A DNA stretch of 41,683 nucleotides from Microbacteriaceae bacterium (GCA_025352325.1 JANXTR010000034.1:1-41683); one strand, 5' to 3'; shown: positions 32,487-41,140, numbered from the stretch's first letter. Made by a program: numbers and translations. The notes: generated by a model not told the origin, from the sequence alone.

Positions 32487-34069
32487 GCGGTCACCGCCGC
32501 ACGCAGGTCTTTGCGCAGGATCTTGCCGGACGACGACTTCGGGATGCTGTCGATCATTTCGACCTGTCTCACCTTCTTGTAGGGGGCGACCCGGGAGGCC
32601 ACGTACTCCATGACGTCGGTGTCGAGGAGCTCCGCTCCGGGTTGGAGCACGATGAAGGCCTTGGGGACCTCCTCGCCGTCGGCATCGTTCACGCCGATGA
32701 CGGCAGCATCCGCGATGTCCGGGTGTCCAAGCAGCAGGGCCTCCAACTCGGCCGGAGCCACCTGGTAGCCCTTGTACTTGATAAGCTCTTTCACGCGATC
32801 CACGATGGTCACGAACCCCCGCGCGTTCACTGTCGCGATGTCGCCGGTGCGCAGGAAGCCGTCGTCCGTCAGAGTGGCCCGGGTGGCCTCCTCGTTGCCG
32901 AGGTAACCGACCATCACGTTGGGACCGCGACACAGGAGTTCACCGGGTGCGCTCTCGCCCTCGGCTGGCACATCGATCTCCTCGCCGGTCAGGGAGTCGA
33001 CGAGTCGGCACTCCATGTTGGGCACCGTCACACCCACCGTGCCGACCGGGATGTCGCTGCGGGTCGAGGAGCCGACGTGCGAAACGGGGCTCATCTCGGT
33101 CATCCCGTAACCCTGGATGACCTTGCAACCGAGGCGCGAGGCGACGAGAGAACCGATCGTCTCGTCGAGCGGTGCCGCCCCGGACATCACGACCCGGAGG
33201 CTGCCGAGCTCGAACTGCTCGATCAGGGGATGCTTCGCCAGTGCGACCGCGATCGGCGGGGCGACGAAGGCGTAGCTGCACCGCAGGTCCTGGATGATTC
33301 GCAGGAACTCGCTCAGATCGAATCTCGGCATCGTGACGAGGGTGGCCCGGGCGGCGAGTGCCAGGTTGAGCAGTACCGTCATCCCGTAGATGTGGAAGAA
33401 CGGCAAGACGGCGAGCACCCGATCCTGATCACCGACCCCGATCAGGGGACCGGCCTGTGCGACGTTCGCCACCAGGTTGCGGTGCGTGAGCATCACACCC
33501 TTCGGCCGTCCCGTGGTCCCGGACGAGTACGGCAGCACCGCGAGATGGGTCACTGGATCGAACGTCACGTTCGGCGCCGGCCGCACGGAGGCCAGCAGTT
33601 CGCCCATCGAGCGGTGGTCTGAGGCGCCATCGAGGACGATGATGCGGTCGGGGTCGAGTCCGGCCGCGCGGGCTCCGACTCGAGCGGCTTTCAGCAGGGC
33701 GGACACGGTGAACAGCAGAGTTGCCCCCGAGTCGCGCAATTGACTGGCGATGTCCTCGCCGGTGGCCAGGGCGTTGACAGTGGTCGCTGTTGCGCCCGCC
33801 CGCAGGATGCCGTGAAATACCGCGACGAAGGAGGGGGAGTTCGGAGAGTGGAGGGCCACGACATCGCCCACCGCGATGCCCTCAGCCGCCAGCGCTCCGG
33901 CGACCGCATCGATTCGGGCGATCAGCGTGCGATAACTGGTCTCGGCTCCCGACACACCGTCGATCGTCGCGATGCGATCCAGCTCGCCGTCGGCGATCGA
34001 CCCGAACAGGAAGTCGTAGACGCTGAGGTTTGGGATCTCGACGTCGGGATACGGGCTCCGGAACGACAT
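32483..34069 (-). CDS. AMP-forming acyl-CoA synthetase (4-coumarate:CoA ligase-like)
   Basis: 528 residues of the ANL superfamily. Its P-loop reads YSSGTTGRPKGVMLTHRN (near 160), the A5 motif GYGMTEMSP, the A7 motif GFLRTGDIATV, the hinge DRVKELIKYKGYQVAPAELE, and the C-terminal catalytic Lys is in PKSSSGKILRKDLR. It activates a carboxylate with ATP and joins it to CoA in the cytoplasm. ATG 34069 is 2 bases after the stop of the first aldehyde dehydrogenase gene, and its own stop overlaps the GMC start. In the operon it would act on the acid made by the aldehyde dehydrogenase. Confidence 0.9.
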   Translation of the reverse strand: MSFRSPYPDVEIPNLSVYDFLFGSIADGELDRIATIDGVSGAETSYRTLIARIDAVAGALAAEGIAVGDVVALHSPNSPSFVAVFHGILRAGATATTVNALATGEDIASQLRDSGATLLFTVSALLKAARVGARAAGLDPDRIIVLDGASDHRSMGELLASVRPAPNVTFDPVTHLAVLPYSSGTTGRPKGVMLTHRNLVANVAQAGPLIGVGDQDRVLAVLPFFHIYGMTVLLNLALAARATLVTMPRFDLSEFLRIIQDLRCSYAFVAPPIAVALAKHPLIEQFELGSLRVVMSGAAPLDETIGSLVASRLGCKVIQGYGMTEMSPVSHVGSSTRSDIPVGTVGVTVPNMECRLVDSLTGEEIDVPAEGESAPGELLCRGPNVMVGYLGNEEATRATLTDDGFLRTGDIATVNARGFVTIVDRVKELIKYKGYQVAPAELEALLLGHPDIADAAVIGVNDADGEEVPKAFIVLQPGAELLDTDVMEYVASRVAPYKKVRQVEMIDSIPKSSSGKILRKDLRAAVTA

Positions 34070-34071
34070 CG

Positions 34072-35835
34072 TCAGGCCTTGAACGCCGAGAGGAAGATCG
34101 CGGGCATCTTCAGCCAGCCGGGTTTCGCAGCGAAACCGGCAAGTAGGCGGCCGGTCTTCTGCGCGCTCCGAGCGGTGACGAACCACGGAGGTTTCGGGAA
34201 GAGTGCGAACTCGCCGTGAGCGAAGGATCGCGGGAACGGACGGAATGGGCCCGTCACGACGGTGCGTTCCGGCGAATCGATCAGCAGCGCGTTGTGCACG
34301 ACACCGATCCCGGACTGGACGTTGTCGAGGGTGTGCCCCGGGAACGCACCCCAGGATGCGGTGGCCGTCAAGAATCCAAGTCCTGTCCAGCTGTTGATGG
34401 CGATCGTGCCGTACTCGAGATCCGCGATCGACTGACGGAAGCCCTGCCCGAGGCGTCTCCGTTCGGCGGGGTCGATCAGCAGGTTCGCGCCGAGGGTCCC
34501 GAGGAAGTCCGCGTTCACGGTGGTCACCGCGGCATCGAGGAACGCCTGGCCGGTCCCGGGAAGCTCGATGACGCCGAGCACGGGCGAGAAGTACTCGGTG
34601 GTCTGCAGGTCGCGGGCGTCCTCATCTGCCTGGATGTCGATCAGCAGCCGAGCGCCATCCGCGAGCCGTTCGGCCTTCGGATACGAGATCGCGGCACCCG
34701 CGACGCGGTCGTCGCTGCCGGGATACCAGGCGCGGCGTCCGGGCGTGCGGGCGATTGCGGCACGCAGCTCGGCGAGGAAGGCCTTCTTCTGCGGCCAATC
34801 TCTGCTGAGAACGACGATCTGGCCGGCGATACAGTTATATCCACCGTTGTGGAGGCGCTGCGTCGCGACGTGCTCGGCCTGGTAGCGCAGGTCGCGCTTC
34901 GTCCAGGCGCTCGGCACCACGATGATCGGGGCGACGCCGCCGAGTTCGCTGGTGATCTCCTTGTCGAGCAGCGGAGTGCCTGCGGCCTTGCGAGCACGGC
35001 CCTCCGCGCCGGCGCCCCAGACGACGACGTCGTGGGTCGCGGCGCTACCAGTGATGTGGACGTGCGAGATACCCGAGTGGTGGGCGAGGTAGCCCCCCAC
35101 ATCCCCGCCGCCCTGAACGATCCGCAGCAGGCCCGCCTTGATCAGGGGGCGCAGGGCTGCCCGGTAGACCGACATCATCCCGGCCATGATCGGGTTGAGC
35201 TTGAGCAGCACCGAGCGATTGTTCGCCACGATCTCGTAGAGCACATCGAGCGGCGGAATCGAGGTGATGTTGCCGGCACCGAGCACCAGCCCGACCCCAC
35301 CGGACCGGGTCGGCGTGAGTTCGCCGAGTCCGGCGGCAGCGCGCGCCCGGTCGGCGGTGACGCCGGGCTTGAGCCAGACCTCGGCGCTGAAGCCGTGCAG
35401 CAGGAGCGCCTCGTATGCGGTGTGAGGCAGCACCGGGATGGTCACTCGGTCTCCCGGCGCCGTGCCGGTCTTGACGCCCGCGAGCGGTGACTTCCCAGCT
35501 GCCAGCCCCGCGACCGAATGCGCCAGCGTCCCGACACCCGCCAATGTCGCGTACGGACCCGAGATCCATTCCTCGCCGACCAGTTGGGAGTCGGCGTCGA
35601 GACCCTTGATGTCCCGGGCACGCACCGCCCATCGCTCGGCCTGCGTCGCGATCGCGGCGTGGGTCGCCGTCAGCAGCTCGGCCCGCTGGGCCAGCGGTGT
35701 GCGAGCCCAACTCTCCGCCCCGACGGCGAGCTCCTGAATAGCCCGATCGAGGGCGCTCCGCTCCTCCGTCGACGGGGCGGCCGCGCTCGAGGGGGGCGTC
35801 GCTGCGGGGCTGGGGGTATGGGTGGTGATGGTCAT
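34072..35835 (-). CDS. Aldehyde dehydrogenase family protein, copy 1
   Basis: 587 residues, longer than the usual 480-500 because of an N-terminal helical part and a C-terminal extension (PFPRSFAHGEFALFPKPPWFVTARSA...). The catalytic Cys is in GGYNCIAGQIVVL (near 355) and the general-base Glu in TSELGGVAPIIV. TPTRSGGVGLVLGAGNITSIPPLDVLYE is the Rossmann core. It probably oxidises an aldehyde with NAD(P). ATG 35835 follows AAGGAGATCAC. It heads an operon with the ligase and the GMC enzyme, and is divergent from the PucR-type regulator. It is clearly paralogous to the gene at 37232-38992. Confidence 0.88.
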   Translation of the reverse strand: MTITTHTPSPAATPPSSAAAPSTEERSALDRAIQELAVGAESWARTPLAQRAELLTATHAAIATQAERWAVRARDIKGLDADSQLVGEEWISGPYATLAGVGTLAHSVAGLAAGKSPLAGVKTGTAPGDRVTIPVLPHTAYEALLLHGFSAEVWLKPGVTADRARAAAGLGELTPTRSGGVGLVLGAGNITSIPPLDVLYEIVANNRSVLLKLNPIMAGMMSVYRAALRPLIKAGLLRIVQGGGDVGGYLAHHSGISHVHITGSAATHDVVVWGAGAEGRARKAAGTPLLDKEITSELGGVAPIIVVPSAWTKRDLRYQAEHVATQRLHNGGYNCIAGQIVVLSRDWPQKKAFLAELRAAIARTPGRRAWYPGSDDRVAGAAISYPKAERLADGARLLIDIQADEDARDLQTTEYFSPVLGVIELPGTGQAFLDAAVTTVNADFLGTLGANLLIDPAERRRLGQGFRQSIADLEYGTIAINSWTGLGFLTATASWGAFPGHTLDNVQSGIGVVHNALLIDSPERTVVTGPFRPFPRSFAHGEFALFPKPPWFVTARSAQKTGRLLAGFAAKPGWLKMPAIFLSAFKA

Positions 35836-35968
35836 GTGATCTCCTTCGATCGCTGCCACTGCTGGTCGGCCGCACAGGCAGTTCGCGCGGGCCGGGCCGC
35901 GTGTCCCCAGTGTCGTCCGCGCAGCCCTGGATACCGATGGGCGGCGGCCCCGATTTCACCGGCGAGGT

Positions 35969-35984
35969 TTGTGCAGCCGCACAA
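35969..35984. promoter_or_regulatory. Inverted repeat, candidate operator for the PucR-type regulator
   Basis: TTGTGCAGCCGCACAA is a 6-bp perfect inverted repeat with a 4-nt centre, located 22 bases upstream of the regulator's -10 box. A second GCCGCACA half-site lies at 35869-35876, close to the first aldehyde dehydrogenase start. The pair spans the divergent promoter region. Confidence 0.45.
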
Positions 35985-36005
35985 CAGGGTTGGCATCGGG
36001 GGGGC

Positions 36006-36011
36006 TAAAGT
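36006..36011 (+). promoter_or_regulatory. -10 box of the PucR-type regulator gene
   Basis: TAAAGT, 6 nt before ATG 36018. Confidence 0.6.
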
Positions 36012-36017
36012 GCCTCC

Positions 36018-37226
36018 ATGTCGATTCAGAACGATGTCGTTCGCCCGAGCAGCCCGACCGCGGGAGGCCTGATCGACGACGAGGCTGCCGCCCTCTTCGC
36101 GGAGATGCTCGACTCTGTGCCCGATCTCACCGAGCGGGTGGTCGACCAGATCCTCCACGGCGAGCACTCGTACGCCGAGAGTGCCCTGACGGTCGAGGTG
36201 TTGCGGTCGATCGTCAGCGAGAACATCGAGGCCCTCCTGCGTGGTCTTTCTGGCACCAATCGATCTCTGGATGCCCCGCGCCGGGCCGGGCGTGTGAAAG
36301 CCGAGGTCGGCATCCCGATGGCGGGTCTGCTGCACGCCTACCGGCTCGCCGGTCTGCAGCTCTGGGATGAGATGATGGCGCGGTCACACGGCGGCGGCCG
36401 CTCGGAATCGCTGCTGCGGGTCTCCTCCGCGGTCTGGGGGATCATCGACGAGTACTCGAACGCCGCCGCCGAGGCCTACCGCGGGGTGATCGACGACCGC
36501 GATCGAAAAGACCAGCAGGCCAGAAGCGTCATGTTGCTCAGCCTGCTGGAGGGCTCCGAGTCCAGCGCGGATACGCCGCGACTGCTGCGCGCCATCGGCC
36601 TGCCCGAGCACGGCAGCTACGTCGTGATCGCCGCAGAGCTGTCTCGCAGCGGCGACGATCCGATGCCTGGCATCGTGCCGCGGCTGCGGGCCGCGGGCAT
36701 CACGTCGGCCTGGACCGCGTGGAAGGGCGAGCACGTCGGACTGCTCGGGCTTCCCTCGGACGGCGAAATCCAGGTCGCCACCCACGTGGTCTCCGAGCTC
36801 GCCGCCTCGAGGATCGGAGTGAGTCGAAGCTTCTCGTCTCTTCTTGGCGCCCCCGAGGCCGTTCGTCAAGCACGGATCTCGATGCGCTGCACGCCCGAGA
36901 AGAGCGTCGGAGTCCGCAGCTACGGCAGCGCGCCGCTCGACGTACTGATCGTCGCTGATCCGGAACGGGCCGCCGAGCTTCGCTCCGGCATCCTCGGGGC
37001 CGTGGCCGCGCTTGGGCCTCGCGATGAGCAGGTGATGCTCGACACTCTGGAGGCCTGGTTCGAGGCGGACGGCTCGACGGCGGGTGCGGCCGAACTGCTC
37101 CACTGCCATCGGAATACCGTGCTGTACCGGCTGGGACGCATCGCCGAGCTCACCGGACGCTCGGTGTCCAGCCCGTCGGAAGCTTCCGAGCTGTACGCGG
37201 CTCTGCGGGCCACCCGACTCGGCTGA
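36018..37226 (+). CDS. PucR-family transcriptional regulator with RsbRD-like N-terminal domain
   Basis: 402 residues. The N-terminal 160 residues are helical and fit an RsbRD-type sensor region ([39 protein letters not shown]). A central GGDEF-like CdaR domain spans about 170-320. The C-terminal PucR helix-turn-helix is at about 338-385 ([33 protein letters not shown]). It binds DNA and probably activates the aldehyde dehydrogenase operon in response to a substrate. It lies divergent from copy 1 and ends 5 bases from the stop of copy 2. Leaderless start. Confidence 0.87.
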   Translation: MSIQNDVVRPSSPTAGGLIDDEAAALFAEMLDSVPDLTERVVDQILHGEHSYAESALTVEVLRSIVSENIEALLRGLSGTNRSLDAPRRAGRVKAEVGIPMAGLLHAYRLAGLQLWDEMMARSHGGGRSESLLRVSSAVWGIIDEYSNAAAEAYRGVIDDRDRKDQQARSVMLLSLLEGSESSADTPRLLRAIGLPEHGSYVVIAAELSRSGDDPMPGIVPRLRAAGITSAWTAWKGEHVGLLGLPSDGEIQVATHVVSELAASRIGVSRSFSSLLGAPEAVRQARISMRCTPEKSVGVRSYGSAPLDVLIVADPERAAELRSGILGAVAALGPRDEQVMLDTLEAWFEADGSTAGAAELLHCHRNTVLYRLGRIAELTGRSVSSPSEASELYAALRATRLG

Positions 37227-37231
37227 GCGCG

Positions 37232-38992
37232 CTAGGCCCGGAACGCCGAGACGAAGATGCCGGGCATCTTCAACCAGCTCGGCTTCTGGGCGAAACGGGT
37301 GAGTAGGCGTCCCGTCGTCGCGGCCGAGCGCGCCGTCACGAACCACGGAGGCTTCGGAAACAGCGCGAACTCGCCGTGCACCGCCGAGCGGGGGAACGGA
37401 CGGAACGGGCCCGTCACGACGGTGCGCTCGGTGTGATCGAGCAGGTAGGCGTTGTGCACGACCCCGATGCCCGACTGGACCCTGTCGAGCGTGTGACCGG
37501 GGAACGCGCCCCAGGAGGCGCCCGCACTGAGGAAGCCGAGCCCGGTCCAGCTGTTGATCGCGATGGTGCCGTAGCGGAGCTCGGCGATCGCGTTGTCGAA
37601 GCCGAGGCCGAGGCGCTTGCGCTCCTTCGGGTCGATCAGGAGATTGGCGCCCAGGGTGCCCAGGAAGTCCGCGTTCACGGTGCTGACCGCGGCATCCAGG
37701 AAGGTCTGGCCCGACCCGGGGAGCTCGATGACGCCGAGCACGGGCGAAAAGGTCTCAGTCTTCTCGAGGTACGAGGGGTCGTCGTCGGCGTGGATGTCAA
37801 CCAGCAGTCGGGTGCCCTCCGCCAGCTTCTGGGCGCTGGGATAGCAGACCGCGGCATCCGCGACCCGGCCATCGCTTCCCGGATACCAGGCGCGGCGCAC
37901 CGGCGCACGGTCGAGCGCCGAGCGGAGCTCCTCGAGAAACGCCGCCTTCTGCGGCCAGTCGGCGCTCAGCACGACGATCTGGCCGGCGATGCAGTTGTAT
38001 CCACCGTTGTGCAGGCGCATGGTGGCGACGTGCTCGGCCTGGTAGCGCAGGTCGCGCGTGGTCCAGACGCTCGGCACCATGATGATCGGCGCGACGCCAC
38101 CGAGTTCGCTCGACATCGGCTTCTGAAGCAGGGGAGTTCCCGCCTTCTTGCGAGCGGCCCCGTCGGCTCCGGGGCCCCAGACCACGACGTCATGCGTCGC
38201 CGCGCTGCCGGTGATGTGCACGTGCTGCACCCCGGCGTGATGGGCGAGATACGAGCCCTCGGACCCGGCGCCCTGAACGACCCGCAGCACGTCGGCGTCG
38301 ATGAGCGGACGCAGAGCGGCCTGATAGACGGGCATCATGCCCTGCATGATCGGGTTGAGCTTCAGGATCACGGCCCGGTTTGAGGCGATCAATTCGTAGA
38401 GTACGTCGAGCGGGGGAATCGAGGTGATGTTGCCCGCGCCGAGGACGAGGCCCACGCCGCCGGATCGGGTCGGGGTCAGCTCGCCGAGCCCCGCCTCCCC
38501 GCGGGCCTGTCCGCGGCTGACTCCGGGCTTGAGCCAGACCTCCGCGCTGAACCCGTGCAGCAGCAGTGCCTCGTAGGCGTTGCGGGGGAGCACCGGGACG
38601 GTGACGCGTCCTCCGGGCGCGGTGCCGAGGCTGAGTCCCTCGATCGGAGAATGACCCGCGGCGAGCGCTCCGACGGATTCGGCGAGAAGCGCCACCGCAG
38701 AGAGTGTGGCGTACGGGCCCGAGATCCATTCCTCGCCGACCAGCTGCGACGACGGATCGAGCCCCTTGATGTTCGCGGCCGTCGTGGCCCAATCGGATGC
38801 CGCGCTCGAGACCGACGCGTGCACGGCCTGCAGCAGCGTCGCGCGATCGGCGAGCGGCGTGGCCGCCCAGCGGATGGCACCGTCGGCGAGCTCGGCGAGA
38901 TCAGCGTCGAGGCGAGCTCGGTCGGCCGCTGCCGGCTGTTCGGGAGTTGCCGGCGTCGAGGCGCCGGAACCGGTGTGATCCGAGATGGTCAT
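37232..38992 (-). CDS. Aldehyde dehydrogenase family protein, copy 2
   Basis: 586 residues, a close paralogue of the copy at 34072-35835. Long stretches agree, for example LVGEEWISGPYATL, EALLLHGFSAEVWLKPGV and NGGYNCIAGQIVVL (catalytic Cys). The N-terminal 50 residues and the acidic loop before PVLGVIELPG differ most. The start at ATG 38992 has the same GATCGAAGGAGATC ribosome-site block as copy 1. It is a single-gene unit with the PrmC-like gene divergent upstream. The two copies may differ in aldehyde range or inducer (inference). Confidence 0.88.
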   Translation of the reverse strand: MTISDHTGSGASTPATPEQPAAADRARLDADLAELADGAIRWAATPLADRATLLQAVHASVSSAASDWATTAANIKGLDPSSQLVGEEWISGPYATLSAVALLAESVGALAAGHSPIEGLSLGTAPGGRVTVPVLPRNAYEALLLHGFSAEVWLKPGVSRGQARGEAGLGELTPTRSGGVGLVLGAGNITSIPPLDVLYELIASNRAVILKLNPIMQGMMPVYQAALRPLIDADVLRVVQGAGSEGSYLAHHAGVQHVHITGSAATHDVVVWGPGADGAARKKAGTPLLQKPMSSELGGVAPIIMVPSVWTTRDLRYQAEHVATMRLHNGGYNCIAGQIVVLSADWPQKAAFLEELRSALDRAPVRRAWYPGSDGRVADAAVCYPSAQKLAEGTRLLVDIHADDDPSYLEKTETFSPVLGVIELPGSGQTFLDAAVSTVNADFLGTLGANLLIDPKERKRLGLGFDNAIAELRYGTIAINSWTGLGFLSAGASWGAFPGHTLDRVQSGIGVVHNAYLLDHTERTVVTGPFRPFPRSAVHGEFALFPKPPWFVTARSAATTGRLLTRFAQKPSWLKMPGIFVSAFRA

Positions 38993-39065
38993 TCGATCTC
39001 CTTCGATCTGTGGACAGTCTGCCCCAGAGCGATCGGAACGGGGCGTTTCGTGGAAAGGTTCCCTG

Positions 39066-39866
39066 GTGACCCCGAGCGAACTGGTGCAGCGCCTGCGCGC
39101 ATCCGGCAGCGTATTCGCCGAGGAGGAGGCAGCGCTGCTGCTCGCCGAAGCGAGCGATGCGGCGTCACTCGAGGCCATGACGGCGCAACGGGTGCAGGGC
39201 GAGCCGCTGGAGCAGATCGTGGGCTGGGCGGAGTTCGACGGGATGCGGTTCGTCGTCGAACCGGGCGTCTTCGTGCCCCGACATCGCAGCGAGTTCCTCG
39301 TCGAGCGTGCAGCTGCGCTCGGCCGACGCGGTGCGGTCGTGCTCGACCTGTGCTGCGGGATCGGAGCTCTCGGCCTCGCGGTCCGCGCGCGGCTCGGCGA
39401 TGCCGAGCTCCACTGCACCGACGTGGACCCCGCCGAGGTGCGCTGCGCCCGGCGCAATGTCGGGGCATACGGCAGCGTCTACGAGGGGGACCTTTATGCG
39501 TCACTTCCGGACACCCTGGGCGGTCGGGTCGAGCTCCTGCTCGCCAACGCGCCCTACGTGCCGAGTGGAGAGCTACGCCTCATGCCGCCCGAGGCGCGCG
39601 AGCACGAGCATCCGGTCGCTCTGGACGGCGGGGTCGACGGCCTCGCGGTCCACCGGCGCGCGATCGCCGGCGCTCCGGCGTGGCTGGCACCGGGCGGACG
39701 GGTGCTGATCGAGTTGAGCGCGGAGCAGGCGGTGATCGCGGCATCCATGATGCGGGAGGTTGGCCTGCTGGCCGAGATCGTCACCGAGGAGGATGACGAC
39801 GGCGACGAGACCACTGTGGTGATCGGCACTTTGGTGATCGGCACTGTGGTGACCGGCACCCGCTAG
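39066..39866 (+). CDS. PrmC/HemK-like putative protein N5-glutamine methyltransferase
   Basis: 266 residues from GTG 39066. An N-terminal helical part contains GEPLEQIVGWAEFDGMRFVVEPGVFVPRHRSEFLVE. The SAM-binding motif is VLDLCCGIGALGLAVRARLG (near 93), and the catalytic-loop motif is NAPYVPSGE near 161 where PrmC proper has NPPY. The NAPY group is a known subset with an undetermined target. The usual PrmC substrate is the GGQ glutamine of release factors. The C-terminus carries three 15-bp repeats (IGT motifs). Its TAG stop shares CTAG with the convergent cold-shock/DUF1294 gene. Confidence 0.83.
   Translation: MTPSELVQRLRASGSVFAEEEAALLLAEASDAASLEAMTAQRVQGEPLEQIVGWAEFDGMRFVVEPGVFVPRHRSEFLVERAAALGRRGAVVLDLCCGIGALGLAVRARLGDAELHCTDVDPAEVRCARRNVGAYGSVYEGDLYASLPDTLGGRVELLLANAPYVPSGELRLMPPEAREHEHPVALDGGVDGLAVHRRAIAGAPAWLAPGGRVLIELSAEQAVIAASMMREVGLLAEIVTEEDDDGDETTVVIGTLVIGTVVTGTR
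39816..39860 (+). repeat. Three 15-bp tandem repeats at the end of the PrmC-like gene
   Basis: Units GTGGTGATCGGCACT, TTGGTGATCGGCACT and GTGGTGACCGGCACC are in frame and encode VVIGT, LVIGT and VVTGT just before Arg and the stop. Slippage here would alter the length of the tail without shifting the frame. Confidence 0.85.
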
Positions 39867-40498
39867 ATCAGGTGGAACCCCGGGATCGCATGCCCGCTGA
39901 AGTACCACGCGAGCGTGACGAAAACGATCACGTTGAGCACCACCGTCACCCAGAATCGTGTGCGGAAGCTGAGCTTTTTCGTCTTGTGCCGCAGCACCTG
40001 CTGCGCGACGATCGCGCCCGGCCAACCGCCGATCAGGCCGACCAGTAGCAGTGTGTTCTCCGGTGTGCGCCAGCGGCCCCTCTGGGCAGCGCGCTTGTCG
40101 GCGGCGTACATCGCGAAGGCCAGGATGCTGAGCGCGAGATACAGGGCGGCGACGCTGAGCGGCATGCCCCAGCGCCATCCAGCAACCAGGTAGATCGTGA
40201 TGAACGCGAGGATCGACGCGATCCCGACCACGACGGAGGTCGGACGCACGGTGGGCGCCGCCCGTTCCGTCGCGATCACCGGCTCGGCGCGGACGGCACG
40301 CATCTTGCCCTTGTCGTCCCGCTCCAGCTCGAAGATCAGGTGCTGGCCCTGGTACGGCCGAGTTGCGCCGAGCGGAACCGCGGTGAAGTGCAGGAAGATG
40401 TCGCGGCTGCCGTCATCGGGCTTGATGAACCCGAAACCGCGGTCATCGTTCCACGTCGTCACGACCCCTGCGAGCCGGGGCGTCGTGGGAGAAGGCAT
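39863..40498 (-). CDS. Cold-shock domain fused to DUF1294 membrane domain
   Basis: 211 residues. Residues 8-70 are a cold-shock OB fold with RNP1 (RGFGFIKPDD) and RNP2 (DIFLHFTAV). After a short linker come membrane helices near 88-105, 112-130 and 185-203, with the DUF1294 signature MYAADKRAAQRGRWRTPENTLLLVGLIGGWPGA between them. It would bind single-stranded nucleic acid at the membrane (inference). The fusion is known in other bacteria, but the role is not. ATG 40498 is set by TAGCAT 6 nt upstream. Its stop overlaps the PrmC-like gene's stop in CTAG. Confidence 0.9.
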   Translation of the reverse strand: MPSPTTPRLAGVVTTWNDDRGFGFIKPDDGSRDIFLHFTAVPLGATRPYQGQHLIFELERDDKGKMRAVRAEPVIATERAAPTVRPTSVVVGIASILAFITIYLVAGWRWGMPLSVAALYLALSILAFAMYAADKRAAQRGRWRTPENTLLLVGLIGGWPGAIVAQQVLRHKTKKLSFRTRFWVTVVLNVIVFVTLAWYFSGHAIPGFHLI

Positions 40499-40504
40499 TC
40501 CCCG

Positions 40505-40510
40505 ATGCTA
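40505..40510 (-). promoter_or_regulatory. -10 box of the cold-shock/DUF1294 gene
   Basis: TAGCAT on the minus strand, 6 nt before ATG 40498. It overlaps the stop region of the LLM pseudogene. Confidence 0.55.
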
Positions 40511-41140
40511 CGCGCCGACTCCGGCGCCGATCGCCGCCAGACGGGGGACCAGCGGTCTGAGCCCGCGCACGAAGCCGACCGAATCCGGACCGACGTTGGC
40601 CAGCTCCACCAGCGAGATGCTGAGCGCTGAGTACTCCTCCATGGAGCGCAGGAACGCGTCGGGATCCTGCGCCGCATGGGCAGCCGGACCCATCATTGTG
40701 ATCTGGATCTCGGAGAAGTCGCGCCCGAGATCGTCGCAGTGGCGCTTGAGCAGGTCGATCTTGTGGGCGACGGTCTCGACGTCGGAGGCGAACAGGTTGC
40801 AGGCGTCCGCGTACTGGGCGACCAGGCGGAGCGTCTTCTTCTCGCCGCCGCCGCCGATCAGGATCGGGGGCCCGGATGCCGGTAGGTGACGCCCGTGACC
40901 ATGAGGCCCAGCTGCATCCGCTTCGTGACCGCTGCGACGAATCCGAGCGAGCTGTAGCCCTCGAGCATCGGATCGTGCGCGGTCGCGAAGTGCTCCAAAT
41001 TGGAAGTAGTGGTCCATCATCGTGAACCAACTGCTGCCGATTTCCTCGGCGGCGAGGGCGGTCTCCCGCAGGAGCGGCCCCATATTCTCGGGGCCGACAC
41101 TGGGCTGGGTGAAGTTCATGTAGTGGATTCCGAGCTGCGT
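40508..41140 (-). pseudogene. Broken F420-dependent LLM class oxidoreductase
   Basis: The family N-terminus is readable from 41140: TQLGIHYMNFTQP, but the start is ACG, not ATG, exactly 6 nt after a -10-like TAGCGT (41147-41152). FTMMDHYFQ then runs into a one-base insertion (CAATTTGGAG), after which the other frame gives EHFATAHDPMLEGYSSLGFVAAV and LMVTGVTYRHPG. Next, about 100 residues are missing: RHPG joins directly to PPILIGGGGEKKTLRLVAQYADACN, back in the first frame. The rest follows to TGA 40508. Intact members are about 320 residues and reduce substrates with F420H2. Lost start, frameshift and deletion make it dead. Confidence 0.88.

Noticed and set aside
32487-32933. An N-terminal extension of the GMC oxidoreductase to 700 residues
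   Set aside because: The added residues are the acyl-CoA ligase gene in another frame. The GTG at 32486, overlapping the ligase TGA, gives the normal GMC N-terminus.
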